DNA from: Amycolatopsis dendrobii
GTDB taxonomy: Bacteria; Actinomycetota; Actinomycetes; Mycobacteriales; Pseudonocardiaceae
Reading direction: 5' to 3'
Assembly: GCF_014145675.1 (NCBI RefSeq)
Contig: NZ_JACGZW010000005.1
Coordinates: 310,001 to 374,000 of the forward strand
Length of the DNA: 64,000 nt
The notes under the pieces are model-generated. The model was not told the origin of the DNA. It ran no database searches and saw only the letters and a program-made list of their open reading frames with translations. The number at the start of each line of letters is the position of its first letter. Within the stretch, counting starts at the first letter, position 1. A program made the position numbers and the translations under genes. Shown here piece after piece: positions 53,656-62,312 of this stretch.

Positions 53656-54576
53656 ATGTCCGACGCCGTCACGATCTGCGAGTGCTTCGCCCGCGACGGG
53701 CTGCAGCACGAGCCGGAGCCCGTGCCGACCGCGACGAAGATCGCGCTGCTGAACTCCTTCGCGCGCACCGGTTTCCGCCGGATCGAGGCCACCAGCTACA
53801 GCCATCCGGCGCGGGTGCCGGGGTTCTCCGACGCGTCCGAAGTGCTCGCCGGGATCGACCGGCGCCCGGGCGTCGCGTTCAAGGCGACCTGCCCGAACCC
53901 GCGCGCTGTCGAACGCGCCCTCGCGGACCTCGAAGCCGGGCACGGCGCCGAGGAACTGAGCCTGCTGGTGTCCGCCACCGAAGCGCACACCGAGCGGAAC
54001 CTGCGCACCACGCGCGCCGGGCAGTGGGAGCGCGTGACCGAGATGGTCAAGCTCGCCGACGGACGGTTCCGCCTGGTCGGAGTGGTTTCGGTGGCGTTCG
54101 GCTGCCCGTTCGAAGGCAAGGTCGACCCGGGCCGGGTGGCCGAGGACGTCGCGCGTTTCGCCGACCTCGGCGCGAGCCTGGTGACGTTGGGCGACACCAC
54201 CGGCGTCGCGACCCCGGGCTCGGTGCGCGCGCTGTACACCCGGCTTTCCCACGAACACCCGGACCTGGCGTTGGTCGCGCACCTGCACAACACGCGCGGA
54301 ACCGGGATCGCGAACGCCGTCGCCGCTTTGGATGCCGGGTGCCGGCATTTCGATTCCGCGATGGGCGGCGTCGGCGGGCATCCGGCGAAGATCGGCTACG
54401 GGGCCGGGCTCACCGGCAACGTGTGCACCGAGGACCTGGCCAGCCTGTTCGCCGCGATGGGCGTCGAAACCGGCCTCGATCTGGACCGGCTCGCCGCGGC
54501 GTCCGCGGCCTGCGAAGAAGCGCTCGGCCGCCCGCTTCACAGCATGGTCGCCCGCGCCGGCTTCGCGTCCGCCTGA
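53656..54576 (+). CDS. Hydroxymethylglutaryl-CoA lyase family protein
   Basis: A 306-residue HMGL-like (beta/alpha)8 enzyme. FARDGLQHEPEPVPTATKI is the catalytic Arg-Asp start motif, VSVAFGCPFEGKV lies mid-barrel, LGDTTGVATP follows, and the metal-binding HLHNTRGTG is intact. The glycine-rich loop that normally holds the catalytic cysteine (GLGGCP) reads GVGGHP, so the cysteine is replaced. It may therefore cleave a different 3-hydroxyacyl-CoA. The ATG at 53656 follows GGAGG. First gene of the operon. Confidence 0.85.
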   Translation: MSDAVTICECFARDGLQHEPEPVPTATKIALLNSFARTGFRRIEATSYSHPARVPGFSDASEVLAGIDRRPGVAFKATCPNPRAVERALADLEAGHGAEELSLLVSATEAHTERNLRTTRAGQWERVTEMVKLADGRFRLVGVVSVAFGCPFEGKVDPGRVAEDVARFADLGASLVTLGDTTGVATPGSVRALYTRLSHEHPDLALVAHLHNTRGTGIANAVAALDAGCRHFDSAMGGVGGHPAKIGYGAGLTGNVCTEDLASLFAAMGVETGLDLDRLAAASAACEEALGRPLHSMVARAGFASA

Positions 54577-54598
54577 CCTTTCCGATGGGGAGAAACCT

Positions 54599-55315
54599 GT
54601 GCTGCTGACCGAAAATCACGACGCTGTCCGCGTCCTTGCCTTGAACCGGCCGGACAAACTCAACGCGCTCGACACCGCGCTCACTCGCGCTCTCGATGCC
54701 GCATTGGACGAAGCCGGACGGGACCCGAGCGTCCGTGCGGTCGTTTTGACCGGAGCCGGTCGCGGGTTCTGCGCCGGGGCCGATTTGAACGAGTTCTCGT
54801 CGCTCACTCCGGACCAGCCGGAAGCCGTTCTCGAGCGCGCCGCGCTCACCGCCCGGCTCCAGACGCGCATGCAGCAGCTGCCGGTCCCGGTCGTCAGCGC
54901 GGTGCGCGGAGCGGCGGTCGGCGGCGGTGCCGGTCTCGCCATCGGGGCGGACCTGGTGGTCGCCGGGTCGGACCTGAAGTTCGGCTACCCCGAGCTGAAG
55001 CATTCGATCGTGCCCGCGCTGGTGATGACCGGGCTGGTCCGGCATCTGGGCCGCAAGCTGGCGTTCGAGCTGGTCAGCACGGGTCGGCTGCTCACCGCCG
55101 CGGAAGCCCTGTCCTATGGGCTGGTGAACCAGGTGGTCGAACCTGCCGAGATCGTGCCCGCGGCGCTCTCCATCGCGCAGCGCTGGGCCTCGGTCGAACC
55201 GCGCGCGCTCGCCGCCGCCAAGGACCTCTTCTACCGCGTCGCGGACCTGCCGACGGACGCCGCGATGCGGGCGGGCCAGGACGTCAACGCCCTGATGCGC
55301 GGGTTCCGCTCATGA
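54599..55315 (+). CDS. Enoyl-CoA hydratase/isomerase family protein
   Basis: A 238-residue crotonase-fold protein. The oxyanion-hole segments are GRGFCAGADLNEFSSL and AVRGAAVGGGAGLAIGADL, and the region FGYPELKHSIVPAL holds a conserved glutamate, as in active hydratases. The GTG at 54599 has GGGGAGA upstream. Its stop overlaps the next ATG. Probably hydrates an unsaturated acyl-CoA before the lyase step. Confidence 0.87.
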   Translation: MLLTENHDAVRVLALNRPDKLNALDTALTRALDAALDEAGRDPSVRAVVLTGAGRGFCAGADLNEFSSLTPDQPEAVLERAALTARLQTRMQQLPVPVVSAVRGAAVGGGAGLAIGADLVVAGSDLKFGYPELKHSIVPALVMTGLVRHLGRKLAFELVSTGRLLTAAEALSYGLVNQVVEPAEIVPAALSIAQRWASVEPRALAAAKDLFYRVADLPTDAAMRAGQDVNALMRGFRS

Positions 55316-56502
55316 CCGGGCCGCTCGCCGGGGTCACCGTGCTGGACCTTTCCCGGGTCCTCGCCGCGCCGCTGGCCACCCAGATCCTCGCCGAACTCGG
55401 CGCGACCGTGATCAAGGTCGAACGCCCTGGCGCCGGCGACGAAACCCGCGGCTTCGAACCTCGGCTGCCGCACGGCGAAAGCGCGTACTTCTTCGCCTTC
55501 AACCGCGGCAAGCAATCGGTCACTGTGGACTTGAAGGACCCGCGCGGCCGCGACGTCGTCCGGAAACTGGCCGCACGCGCCGACGTCGTGGTGGAGAACT
55601 TCCTGCCCGGCACGCTCGACCGCCTCGGCCTCGGTTACGCCGACCTGTCCGCGGCGAACCCCGGCCTCGTGCTGGTGTCGGCGACCGGCTTCGGCCAGAC
55701 CGGGCCGGACGCGCACCGCAAGGGCTACGACACGGTGTTCCAGGCGCTGTCCGGCGTGATGGCGATGACCGGCGATCCCGCTGGTCCGCCCGCGAAAACC
55801 GGGGTGCCGGTCGCGGACCTGACGTCCGGGCTGTGGGTGGTGATCGCCGTGCTGGCCGGCCTTGCCGGGCGCTCGTCCGACGGCCGTGGGCGGCACCTCG
55901 ACGTGGCGATGATGGACGTCCAGCTCAGCCTGCACGCGCTCAACGCGGCGCGGCTGTTCGCGCTCGGCGAGGATCCCGTCCGCACTGGGACCGAGCATCC
56001 GGGACGCGTGCCGTCGGCGGCGTTCCAGGCCGGGGACGGCGAATGGCTGCACATCAGCGGCAGCGACCAGCATTGGGGACCGTTGTGCACGGTGCTCGGA
56101 TTGTCCGCTTTGGCCGCTGACCCTTCGTTGCAGCACAACGCTGGTCGCGTCGAACACCGCGCGCGCGTCATGAAGGCGCTGCGCGGGGCGATCGCCCGGC
56201 ACGACCGGGATCAGCTGGTCAAAGAACTGCAGGCGGCCGAGGTCCCCGCCGGCGCGGTGCGTTCGGTGCGCGAGGCGCTGGCCGATCCGCACGCCGTCGC
56301 GCGGGGCGTCGTCGGGGAGTTCACGCATCCCGTCGAAGGCTCGTTCCCGGCGCTGCGCACGCCGTTGCGCGAGACTTCCGGAGACGCCCCGGCACCGGGA
56401 ACACCTCCGGTTCTCGGCGCGGACACCGATGTCGTGCTGCGCGACCTGGCGGGACTGTCGGACGGCGAGATCGAGGGCCTGCGGGCCGCGGGAGTGATCT
56501 GA
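55312..56502 (+). CDS. CaiB/BaiF-family (class III) CoA transferase
   Basis: A 396-residue class III CoA transferase. It opens VTVLDLSRVLAAPLATQILAELGATVIKVE and has the catalytic aspartate in RKGYDTVFQALSG. Later sections read VPVADLTSGLWVVIAVLAGL and TPLRETSGDAP. It would activate a dicarboxylic or branched acid by CoA exchange. Coupled to both neighbours by 1-4 base overlaps. Only about as similar to the 44714 gene as family members usually are. Confidence 0.9.
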   Translation: MTGPLAGVTVLDLSRVLAAPLATQILAELGATVIKVERPGAGDETRGFEPRLPHGESAYFFAFNRGKQSVTVDLKDPRGRDVVRKLAARADVVVENFLPGTLDRLGLGYADLSAANPGLVLVSATGFGQTGPDAHRKGYDTVFQALSGVMAMTGDPAGPPAKTGVPVADLTSGLWVVIAVLAGLAGRSSDGRGRHLDVAMMDVQLSLHALNAARLFALGEDPVRTGTEHPGRVPSAAFQAGDGEWLHISGSDQHWGPLCTVLGLSALAADPSLQHNAGRVEHRARVMKALRGAIARHDRDQLVKELQAAEVPAGAVRSVREALADPHAVARGVVGEFTHPVEGSFPALRTPLRETSGDAPAPGTPPVLGADTDVVLRDLAGLSDGEIEGLRAAGVI

Positions 56503-57242
56503 TGAACGAACGCGTGACGCTGGACGTCACCGACGGAATCGCCCGTGTCGAACTGGCCCGCCCGTCGGCGCGCAATGCCGTGGATCTCGCGATGTGCCAC
56601 GCGCTGAAGGAAGCCTTCGACGCGGTTGATATCTCAGATGCCCGCGTTGTGCTGCTCAGCGGTGCCGGCCCGGTTTTCTGCGCCGGCGCCGATCTGAAGG
56701 AACGGACCGGCAAGGACGCCGCCTGGGTCCGCCGCCGCCGAGTCGCTTCCTTCGCGGCTTACGCGGCGATCGAGGCCTGCCGCTGTCCGGTGGTCGCGTT
56801 GGTGCACGGCGCCGTCGTCGGCTCCGGCGGCGAAATCACCCTCGCCGCCGACTTCGCTCTCGCCGCCTCGGGCACCGTTTTCCGCTTCCCTGAACCGCAT
56901 TGGGGCACCGTCGGCGCGACCCAACGGCTTCAGCGCGCCATCGGCAAACGGCGGGCCAAGGAACTGTTGTTCACCAACACGCCGTTGGCCGCTTCCGAAG
57001 CCGCCTCCCTCGGCCTCGTCAACCGCGTCGTCCCGGACCTGGCAGCCGCCGGAACCGAGGTCGCCGCCGCTATCGCCGCCGCCCCGCCCGGCGCGATCGC
57101 CCTGACCAAACGCGCCGTGGACCTGGGTTCGGAAACCGACCTGGACCGCGGCATCCGGATCGAAATGTCCGCCATCGAACAGAACCTCGCCGACGGCAGC
57201 TGGCGCGACGGCGTCGCCCGGTTCACTGGAGAGACCCGATGA
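56502..57242 (+). CDS. Enoyl-CoA hydratase (methylglutaconyl-CoA hydratase-like)
   Basis: A 246-residue crotonase. GAGPVFCAGADLKERTG and LVHGAVVGSGGEITLAADFAL are the oxyanion-hole segments, and FRFPEPHWGTVGATQRLQRAIG carries the family glutamate position and the AtoB/AUH-like QRL motif. The latter resembles 3-methylglutaconyl-CoA hydratases (AUH/LiuC), which would suit the HMG-CoA lyase-like gene in the same operon. Overlaps both neighbours. Confidence 0.85.
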   Translation: MNERVTLDVTDGIARVELARPSARNAVDLAMCHALKEAFDAVDISDARVVLLSGAGPVFCAGADLKERTGKDAAWVRRRRVASFAAYAAIEACRCPVVALVHGAVVGSGGEITLAADFALAASGTVFRFPEPHWGTVGATQRLQRAIGKRRAKELLFTNTPLAASEAASLGLVNRVVPDLAAAGTEVAAAIAAAPPGAIALTKRAVDLGSETDLDRGIRIEMSAIEQNLADGSWRDGVARFTGETR

Positions 57243-58810
57243 CCGACCTGCGCACCGCCTGCCCGCTCACCGTCCAGGACGCCCTCGCCCGGGCCGCGCT
57301 GCTGGCTCCCGACGTCGAGGCCGTCGTCACCGCCGACGCGCGGATCACCTACCGGGAACTGGCCGCCGAGGTCGCCCGGGTACGCGGCGCGCTGGCTGCC
57401 GCCGGGATCGGCCGAGGCTCCCGCGTCGGGCTCTGCCTGGGCAATACTCCGGAATGGGTCGCGCTTTTCCTGGCCCTGGGGTCACTGGGCGCGCTCGTCG
57501 TCCCGGTCAACACTCGCTTCACCGCCGACGAGGTGCACTACACGCTCGCGCACGCCGGGGTCAGCACGCTGTTCGCCGCCGACCGCGTCCTGAACGTCAA
57601 CTTCCCCGAACTGTTCGCCGAGGCAGGCATCGAACCCGGCTGTGCTTCCCTTCCGTCGCTGGAACGCATCATCATCCTGGGCCAGGACAGCTGGACCGAT
57701 TTCCTGGCCGCCGGCTCCCCTGCCGAACCCGTTGCCACGCCGGACGATCTCCTTCTCGTGCAATACACCTCCGGCACGACGTCGCGTCCCAAGGGCGTCC
57801 TTTTGACCCACCGGAGCATGTGCGCCGACGCCTTCTTTTCCGGCGCCCGCATGGGTTTGCGCCCCGGCGACCGGTTCCATTCCGCGCGCCCGTTCTTCCA
57901 CGTCGCCGGAAGCACCCTGTCGGTGCTGTCCTCTTTGCAGCACGCCGCCACTTTGGTGACGATGCCGAAATTCGAACCCGCGGAAGCGTTGCGGCTGTTG
58001 GAAGCTGAGCGCTGCACGCACTTCTCCGGCAACGACACCATCGCCCTGCTCCTGCTCAACCACCCCGACCGCCCGCACCGCCGCCTGTCTCTGCGCGGCG
58101 CCTGGGTCGCCGCCTCGCCCACTGTCGTCCGGCGCGTCATCGAGGAGCTTGGCGCCCGCGAATGCGTTGCCGGATACGGACTTTCCGAAGCCTCGCCGAA
58201 CGTCGCCCAATCCGCCTGGTGGGAACCGGAGGACATCCGCGCTTCAGGAGCCATGGCCCCCGAACCCGGCGTGGAAATCCGCATCCGGTCCCTGGACGAC
58301 ACCCGCGACTGCGGCCCCGGCGAACCGGGCTCGGTGCTGGTGCGAGGGTGGAACGTCATGCAAGGCTATCTGGACGACCCCGTGCGCACCGCCGAAACCA
58401 TCGACGCCGACGGCTGGCTGTCCACCGGAGACGTCGGCCTGCTCGACGATTCCGGAAGGTTCCATTTCACCGGACGCACCAAGGAAATCATCCGGGTCGG
58501 CGGGGAAAACGTCGCCCCCGCGGATGTCGAGGATGTGCTGCACCGGCATCCCGCCGTGCGGCAAGCCGCCGTCGTCGGAGTCCCGGACGAGCGATTGATC
58601 GAAGTCCCCTTCGCCTTTGTCGTCCTTACGTCGCCAGGAATTTCGGAAGAAGACCTGCTCTTGTGGGCCAAAGAACGGTTGGCAGGTTTCAAAGTCCCGC
58701 GGCACCTGCGCATCGTGGACGGGTTCGAGGCCATCGGCATGACCGCCAGCGCCAAGGTGCAGAAGAACCAACTGGCTCGCTATGCCCGGGCTTTGCTGGA
58801 GAACTCATGA
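57239..58810 (+). CDS. Acyl-CoA synthetase (class I adenylate-forming ligase)
   Basis: A 523-residue AMP-forming ligase. Core motifs are LLVQYTSGTTSRPKGVLLTH (P-loop), AGYGLSEASPNV, WLSTGDVGLLDD, GRTKEIIRVGGENVAPADVE (hinge) and MTASAKVQKNQLA with the catalytic lysine. It makes an acyl-CoA from a free acid, ATP and CoA. The ATG overlaps the preceding stop (GATGA) and the end overlaps the next start (ATGA). The operon holds both a ligase and a CoA transferase, giving two ways to activate acids. Confidence 0.9.
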   Translation: MTDLRTACPLTVQDALARAALLAPDVEAVVTADARITYRELAAEVARVRGALAAAGIGRGSRVGLCLGNTPEWVALFLALGSLGALVVPVNTRFTADEVHYTLAHAGVSTLFAADRVLNVNFPELFAEAGIEPGCASLPSLERIIILGQDSWTDFLAAGSPAEPVATPDDLLLVQYTSGTTSRPKGVLLTHRSMCADAFFSGARMGLRPGDRFHSARPFFHVAGSTLSVLSSLQHAATLVTMPKFEPAEALRLLEAERCTHFSGNDTIALLLLNHPDRPHRRLSLRGAWVAASPTVVRRVIEELGARECVAGYGLSEASPNVAQSAWWEPEDIRASGAMAPEPGVEIRIRSLDDTRDCGPGEPGSVLVRGWNVMQGYLDDPVRTAETIDADGWLSTGDVGLLDDSGRFHFTGRTKEIIRVGGENVAPADVEDVLHRHPAVRQAAVVGVPDERLIEVPFAFVVLTSPGISEEDLLLWAKERLAGFKVPRHLRIVDGFEAIGMTASAKVQKNQLARYARALLENS

Positions 58811-59763
58811 CGCGGCTGCGCACCTCTGTCACCGACTTGCTGGGCTTGGACCTGCCCATCATCCAAGCCGGGATGTCGTGGGCCTCGTCGTCCTCGCCAC
58901 TCCCCTTGGCCGTCAGCAACTCCGGCGGCCTGGGCGTAGTCGCCGCCGGTCCGATGCGCCTGCCCGATCTGGCGCGGGTGCTGGACGAAATGGCCGCCGG
59001 GACCGACCGTCCGTGGGCGGTGAACCTGCCGCTCTACCGAGCCGGCGCCGACGAGGTCATCGACCTCCTGCTCGCCCGCCGTCCTCCAGTGCTGATCGCC
59101 TCCCAAGGCGGCCCGCGCCGGTACCTGGAGCGGTTCCACGCAGCCGGGACGCGGTGCCTGCACGTTGTTGCCGGGGTTTCGCATGCGTTGAAGGCCGCTG
59201 CTGCCGGTGTCGACGGTTTGGTGGTGGTCGGCGCCGAGGCTGGCGGACATCCGCCGCCGGGGATGGTGACCACGCAGGTCCTGGTCCGTGCCGTGGTTTC
59301 CGCCGTGCCGTCGGTCCCCGTGATCGCCTCCGGCGGAGTTGCCGATGGAGCCGGATTGGCCGCGATGCTGGCTTTGGGCGCAGGCGCGGCCCAGTTCGGG
59401 ACCCGATTCCTGGCGAGTTCCGAGGCGACCGTGCACCCGTCCTATCAGGAGGCGGTGATTGCCGCCGGTGTCGACGACACGCGCACGGTGGGCCACGGTT
59501 TGGGGGTGATCCGCGCGTTGTCGAATGATTTCACCACTCGGATGGCCGAGCTGGAAGCTTCCGGTGCCGAGGAATCAGTGCGGCGCAAGGTTTTTCAGGA
59601 TTCTTCGCTCAAGGACGCCGCTCTGCACGGTGATGTGGTTTCCGGGAAGGTGGAGGCTGGTCAGTCAGCCGGGCTGATCGCGGAAATCCTTCCGGCGGCG
59701 GAGATCGTCTCGCGGATTACGGACGAGTATGCGGCCGCGGTGCGGCGGTTGCCTCAGTTTTGA
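58807..59763 (+). CDS. Nitronate monooxygenase / NPD-family flavoprotein
   Basis: A 318-residue FMN-dependent TIM-barrel protein: LPIIQAGMSWASSSSPLPLAVSNSGGLG at the N-terminus, VVVGAEAGGHPPPG (FMN loop with the family histidine), VIASGGVADGAGLAAMLALGAGAAQFGTRF. Members are called nitronate monooxygenases, 2-nitropropane dioxygenases or enoyl-reductase-like FabK relatives. In a catabolic operon it more likely acts as a flavin reductase or oxygenase on an acyl chain than on nitronates. Last gene of the operon. Confidence 0.85.
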   Translation: MTRLRTSVTDLLGLDLPIIQAGMSWASSSSPLPLAVSNSGGLGVVAAGPMRLPDLARVLDEMAAGTDRPWAVNLPLYRAGADEVIDLLLARRPPVLIASQGGPRRYLERFHAAGTRCLHVVAGVSHALKAAAAGVDGLVVVGAEAGGHPPPGMVTTQVLVRAVVSAVPSVPVIASGGVADGAGLAAMLALGAGAAQFGTRFLASSEATVHPSYQEAVIAAGVDDTRTVGHGLGVIRALSNDFTTRMAELEASGAEESVRRKVFQDSSLKDAALHGDVVSGKVEAGQSAGLIAEILPAAEIVSRITDEYAAAVRRLPQF

Positions 59764-59816
59764 TTGCTCCGTTCAGCGCAATCCTGCCGGTGATCGATTT
59801 CCGGCAAGCTGCGCAG

Positions 59817-60122
59817 GTGAGCCAACCGATCGAGGAGATCGTCGAGATCACCCGCTGGGCCGGGAGTATCCTGCCGGGCCGAGACTGGAGCACCGTCGAA
59901 CAGGACATCGGCACCGCGCCGGGCCAGCCCCGAAGACCCCACCCACTGGCCAGTCGTCTTCTGGGACCGCAGCACGTTCGCGTCGAACGAGCACCCGGGC
60001 GCAGCGGTCGCGGTCATCTAGGAAGTCCTCACCCAGACCAGCGAGGACAACATCCTCCGCATGGATCTCGGCTACGAGCAACCGATCTTCCGCGTTCCCT
60101 CCACCTGCGCGGGAGAGGGAAG
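59817..60122 (+). pseudogene. Broken SMI1/KNR4 (SUKH)-like gene
   Basis: A GTG at 59817 opens IEEIVEITRWAGSILPGRDW followed by STVEQDIGTA, the usual start of a SUKH/SMI1-type protein, then loses its frame near 59935. One frame over, EDPTHWPVVFWDRSTFASNE continues to a TAG at about 60030, then LTQTSEDNILRMDLGYEQPIF. Together these are the two ends of one protein with the middle missing, a frameshift and an in-frame stop. SUKH proteins are often immunity proteins of polymorphic toxins. No toxin gene is adjacent. Confidence 0.6.
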
Positions 60123-60770
60123 TCAGGCACCGGTTTCCGCCGACGAAGCAAGGCGCTCGACGATCCGCCGCGGCACCTGGATCAGCGCCCCGCTCACCAC
60201 GCCAAGCGCACCGAGCATGTACAACGTCACCGTGTTCGACATGTCCGTCGCGTGCGCGAGCCCCGCGTCCGAAGCACTCAGCAGGATCACCGCTCGCACC
60301 GCTGCCGCGGCCAGCAGAATCGTGCCCAGCAACGCGGTCAGCGCGCGCTGCCACCTCCGGTACCGCGGCACCGAACTCCACGCGCAGGCGAAAGCCCGCT
60401 CCCGTGCCGGGTCGCCGAAGCTCGCGGCTGACGCCGCGAAAACGTGCGTCAGCGGAGCCTGCCGGAACAACGTGACCAGACAGAAAATCCCGGCGACCAC
60501 TACGTAAGCTGCCTCGCGCAACGCTGCTGCCCGCGGGTTCTGCGTCACCAGCGTCAGAGTGAGCGTCGTGGCCAGCTCGATCAGGACCAGCAACCCGACA
60601 AGGTCCAACCGGCGACGGCGGATTGTCGCGGCGACGGCGAGCATCGCGACCACCAGCGCCGGTCCTGTCAGCGACCAGAAGACGCCCGCCTCGCAGGCGC
60701 GGAGTACGTAATAGCCCCCGATGGAGACCACGACTTCGAGCAGCGCCGTACCGAGACTCCGCCCCTCCAT
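60123..60770 (-). CDS. VC0807-family-like membrane protein
   Basis: A 215-residue protein with about six hydrophobic helices (LEVVVSIGGYYVLRACEAG, ALVVAMLAVAATIRRRRLD, VGLLVLIELATTLTLTLV, EAAYVVVAGIFCLVTLF, ALTALLGTILLAAAAVRAVI, VTLYMLGALGVVSGALIQVP), the layout of VC0807-type proteins. Function unknown. The ATG at 60770 follows GGAGGG; a longer frame runs through the PadR gene and is spurious. It is divergent from the PadR gene and likely its target. Confidence 0.8.
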   Translation of the reverse strand: MEGRSLGTALLEVVVSIGGYYVLRACEAGVFWSLTGPALVVAMLAVAATIRRRRLDLVGLLVLIELATTLTLTLVTQNPRAAALREAAYVVVAGIFCLVTLFRQAPLTHVFAASAASFGDPARERAFACAWSSVPRYRRWQRALTALLGTILLAAAAVRAVILLSASDAGLAHATDMSNTVTLYMLGALGVVSGALIQVPRRIVERLASSAETGA

Positions 60771-60787
60771 CAGACCCTCCTCCCTTA

Positions 60788-60804
60788 TAGTCTGTAACAG
60801 ACTA
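60788..60804. promoter_or_regulatory. PadR operator
   Basis: TAGTCTGT-A-ACAGACTA, a perfect 17-bp palindrome between the divergent membrane-protein and PadR genes. A further half-site ACAGACTA (60812-60819) reaches into the PadR ATG. TACGAT (60806-60811) could be the PadR -10 element, which would make that transcript leaderless. Confidence 0.7.
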
Positions 60805-60818
60805 GTACGATACAGACT

Positions 60819-61397
60819 ATGGCCTCTCGAGGGAACCTGTCTCCAGTCGTTCTCGCTGTTCTCGCACTGCTCGCCGAGGAACCTCGGCACGCCTACGGGA
60901 TGCAGCAGCTGATCAAGGAACGCGGCGTCGACCTGGTCGTGAATGTCCGCACGCGCTCGGGTTTGCACACCGCACTGGAACGGCTCGTACGCGATGGGCT
61001 GGTCCGCGTCCATGCTGTCGAACGCACAGAACGGCGGCCCGAGCGCACGGTCTACGAGATCACTTCGGCCGGGCGGGAGACGTTGCTGGCCGCGGTCCGG
61101 TCCGGCGTAGCGACCCCGGCCGCCGAGTTCCCGCTCTTTCCCGCGGCGGTGTCATTCCTGCACTTGCTCACCCCGGAAGACGCGCTAGTCCAATTGCGGC
61201 ATCGGATCGAGGCACTGCAGGAACGTCTCGACGGCACCGAGGCGGTGCTCCGCGCATCGCGCGACGCCTACGTCCCTCGGCTGCACCTGCTGGAGCACGA
61301 GCACCGCACAGCAGTCGTCACCGCAGAACTGGCCTGGCTTCGCGGAGTGTGCACCGACTTGGAAAGCGGCGCACTCAGCTGGCAGCAATACACCTGA
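60819..61397 (+). CDS. PadR-family transcriptional regulator
   Basis: A 192-residue regulator with an N-terminal PadR winged helix (LSPVVLAVLALLAEEPRHAYGMQQLI, then LHTALERLVRDGLV and RPERTVYEITSAG) and a C-terminal coiled dimerisation region (about residues 110-185, LRHRIEALQERLDGTEAVL). PadR proteins commonly control a neighbouring membrane protein and themselves, and the palindrome upstream fits that. Confidence 0.88.
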   Translation: MASRGNLSPVVLAVLALLAEEPRHAYGMQQLIKERGVDLVVNVRTRSGLHTALERLVRDGLVRVHAVERTERRPERTVYEITSAGRETLLAAVRSGVATPAAEFPLFPAAVSFLHLLTPEDALVQLRHRIEALQERLDGTEAVLRASRDAYVPRLHLLEHEHRTAVVTAELAWLRGVCTDLESGALSWQQYT

Positions 61398-61399
61398 CC

Positions 61400-62281
61400 T
61401 CACCAGCTGTCCGGCTGCCGCCCGTCCACATCCGTCACCCCGTACTCCCGCGCCAGCTCCACCGAACTCACCGACCGCTGATTCCACCTGTCCCGCAACG
61501 GATCAGCCGCCATCGCCGCCACCCCGCGCCCCACATACCGCGGCGATTCCGACTCCGCGAACCCGGGCGGCGCCCCAGCCGCCAAAGCCGACCGCCAGTT
61601 ATCCTCAGCAACCCCGTAAGCGTCGAGCATCATCTCCGACCGCAGCCACCCCGGCGTGACCGCGACAGCCGTGCCGCCGTAAGCAGCGAGCTCGTGCCCC
61701 TGCGAGAACGCCAGCCGATTCACCGAAGCCTTGGCCAAGTCGTAGAACACCGAAATCCGATAGCGCGAAGCATTGTGCGCCGAAGTCCCGTCGGTCACCT
61801 CGACCACCAACCCGCCAGGCTCCCGGATCACCAGCGGCAGCAGGAAATGCGACGTGACGAGATGCGTCTCCACCCCGAGCCGCAGAATGCGCAACCCCGC
61901 GTCGAGATCGTGTTCCCACACCGGCGTGTTCCAATCCGCCGGACCGCCCTTGAGCCGCTCCGCGCCCCAGATGTCGTTGACCAGCACATGAAGCCGTCCG
62001 TATTCAGCGCGGACGAACGCAGCGAGCCGGCGGACATCGTCGTGGTCCAGATGATCGGCGACGAACGGGACGCCGGCACCGCCCAGTTGAGATACGAGCG
62101 AAGCGGTTTCCTCGACCGTCTCCGGCCGGGCGTAGTCCGAACGCCGAAGCACAGTGCGGCTGCTGCGTCCGGTGCAGATCACGGTCGCGCCGGCCTCGCC
62201 GAGCGCGGCGGCGATTCCCCGGCCCGCACCGCGGGTCGCCCCCGCGACGAGGGCGACCCGGCCGTGCAGATCAGGCGGCAT
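61400..62281 (-). CDS. Short-chain dehydrogenase/reductase
   Basis: A 293-residue SDR, longer than usual. The cofactor motif is ALVAGATRGAGRGIAAALGE followed by CTGRSS, which suggests NADP. The catalytic residues fit VEVTDGTSAHNASRYRISVF with YDLAKASVNR (Y-x3-K), and VAVTPGWLRSEMML follows. The stretch RSDYARPETVEETA after the cofactor motif is typical of a subfamily of these oxidoreductases. Substrate unknown. It converges on PadR with 2 bp between them and follows the acyl-CoA synthetase by 31 bp on the same strand. Confidence 0.85.
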   Translation of the reverse strand: MPPDLHGRVALVAGATRGAGRGIAAALGEAGATVICTGRSSRTVLRRSDYARPETVEETASLVSQLGGAGVPFVADHLDHDDVRRLAAFVRAEYGRLHVLVNDIWGAERLKGGPADWNTPVWEHDLDAGLRILRLGVETHLVTSHFLLPLVIREPGGLVVEVTDGTSAHNASRYRISVFYDLAKASVNRLAFSQGHELAAYGGTAVAVTPGWLRSEMMLDAYGVAEDNWRSALAAGAPPGFAESESPRYVGRGVAAMAADPLRDRWNQRSVSSVELAREYGVTDVDGRQPDSW

Positions 62282-62312
62282 CGGGCCAGTGTGGCACCGG
62301 CCGCGGGAAAAC

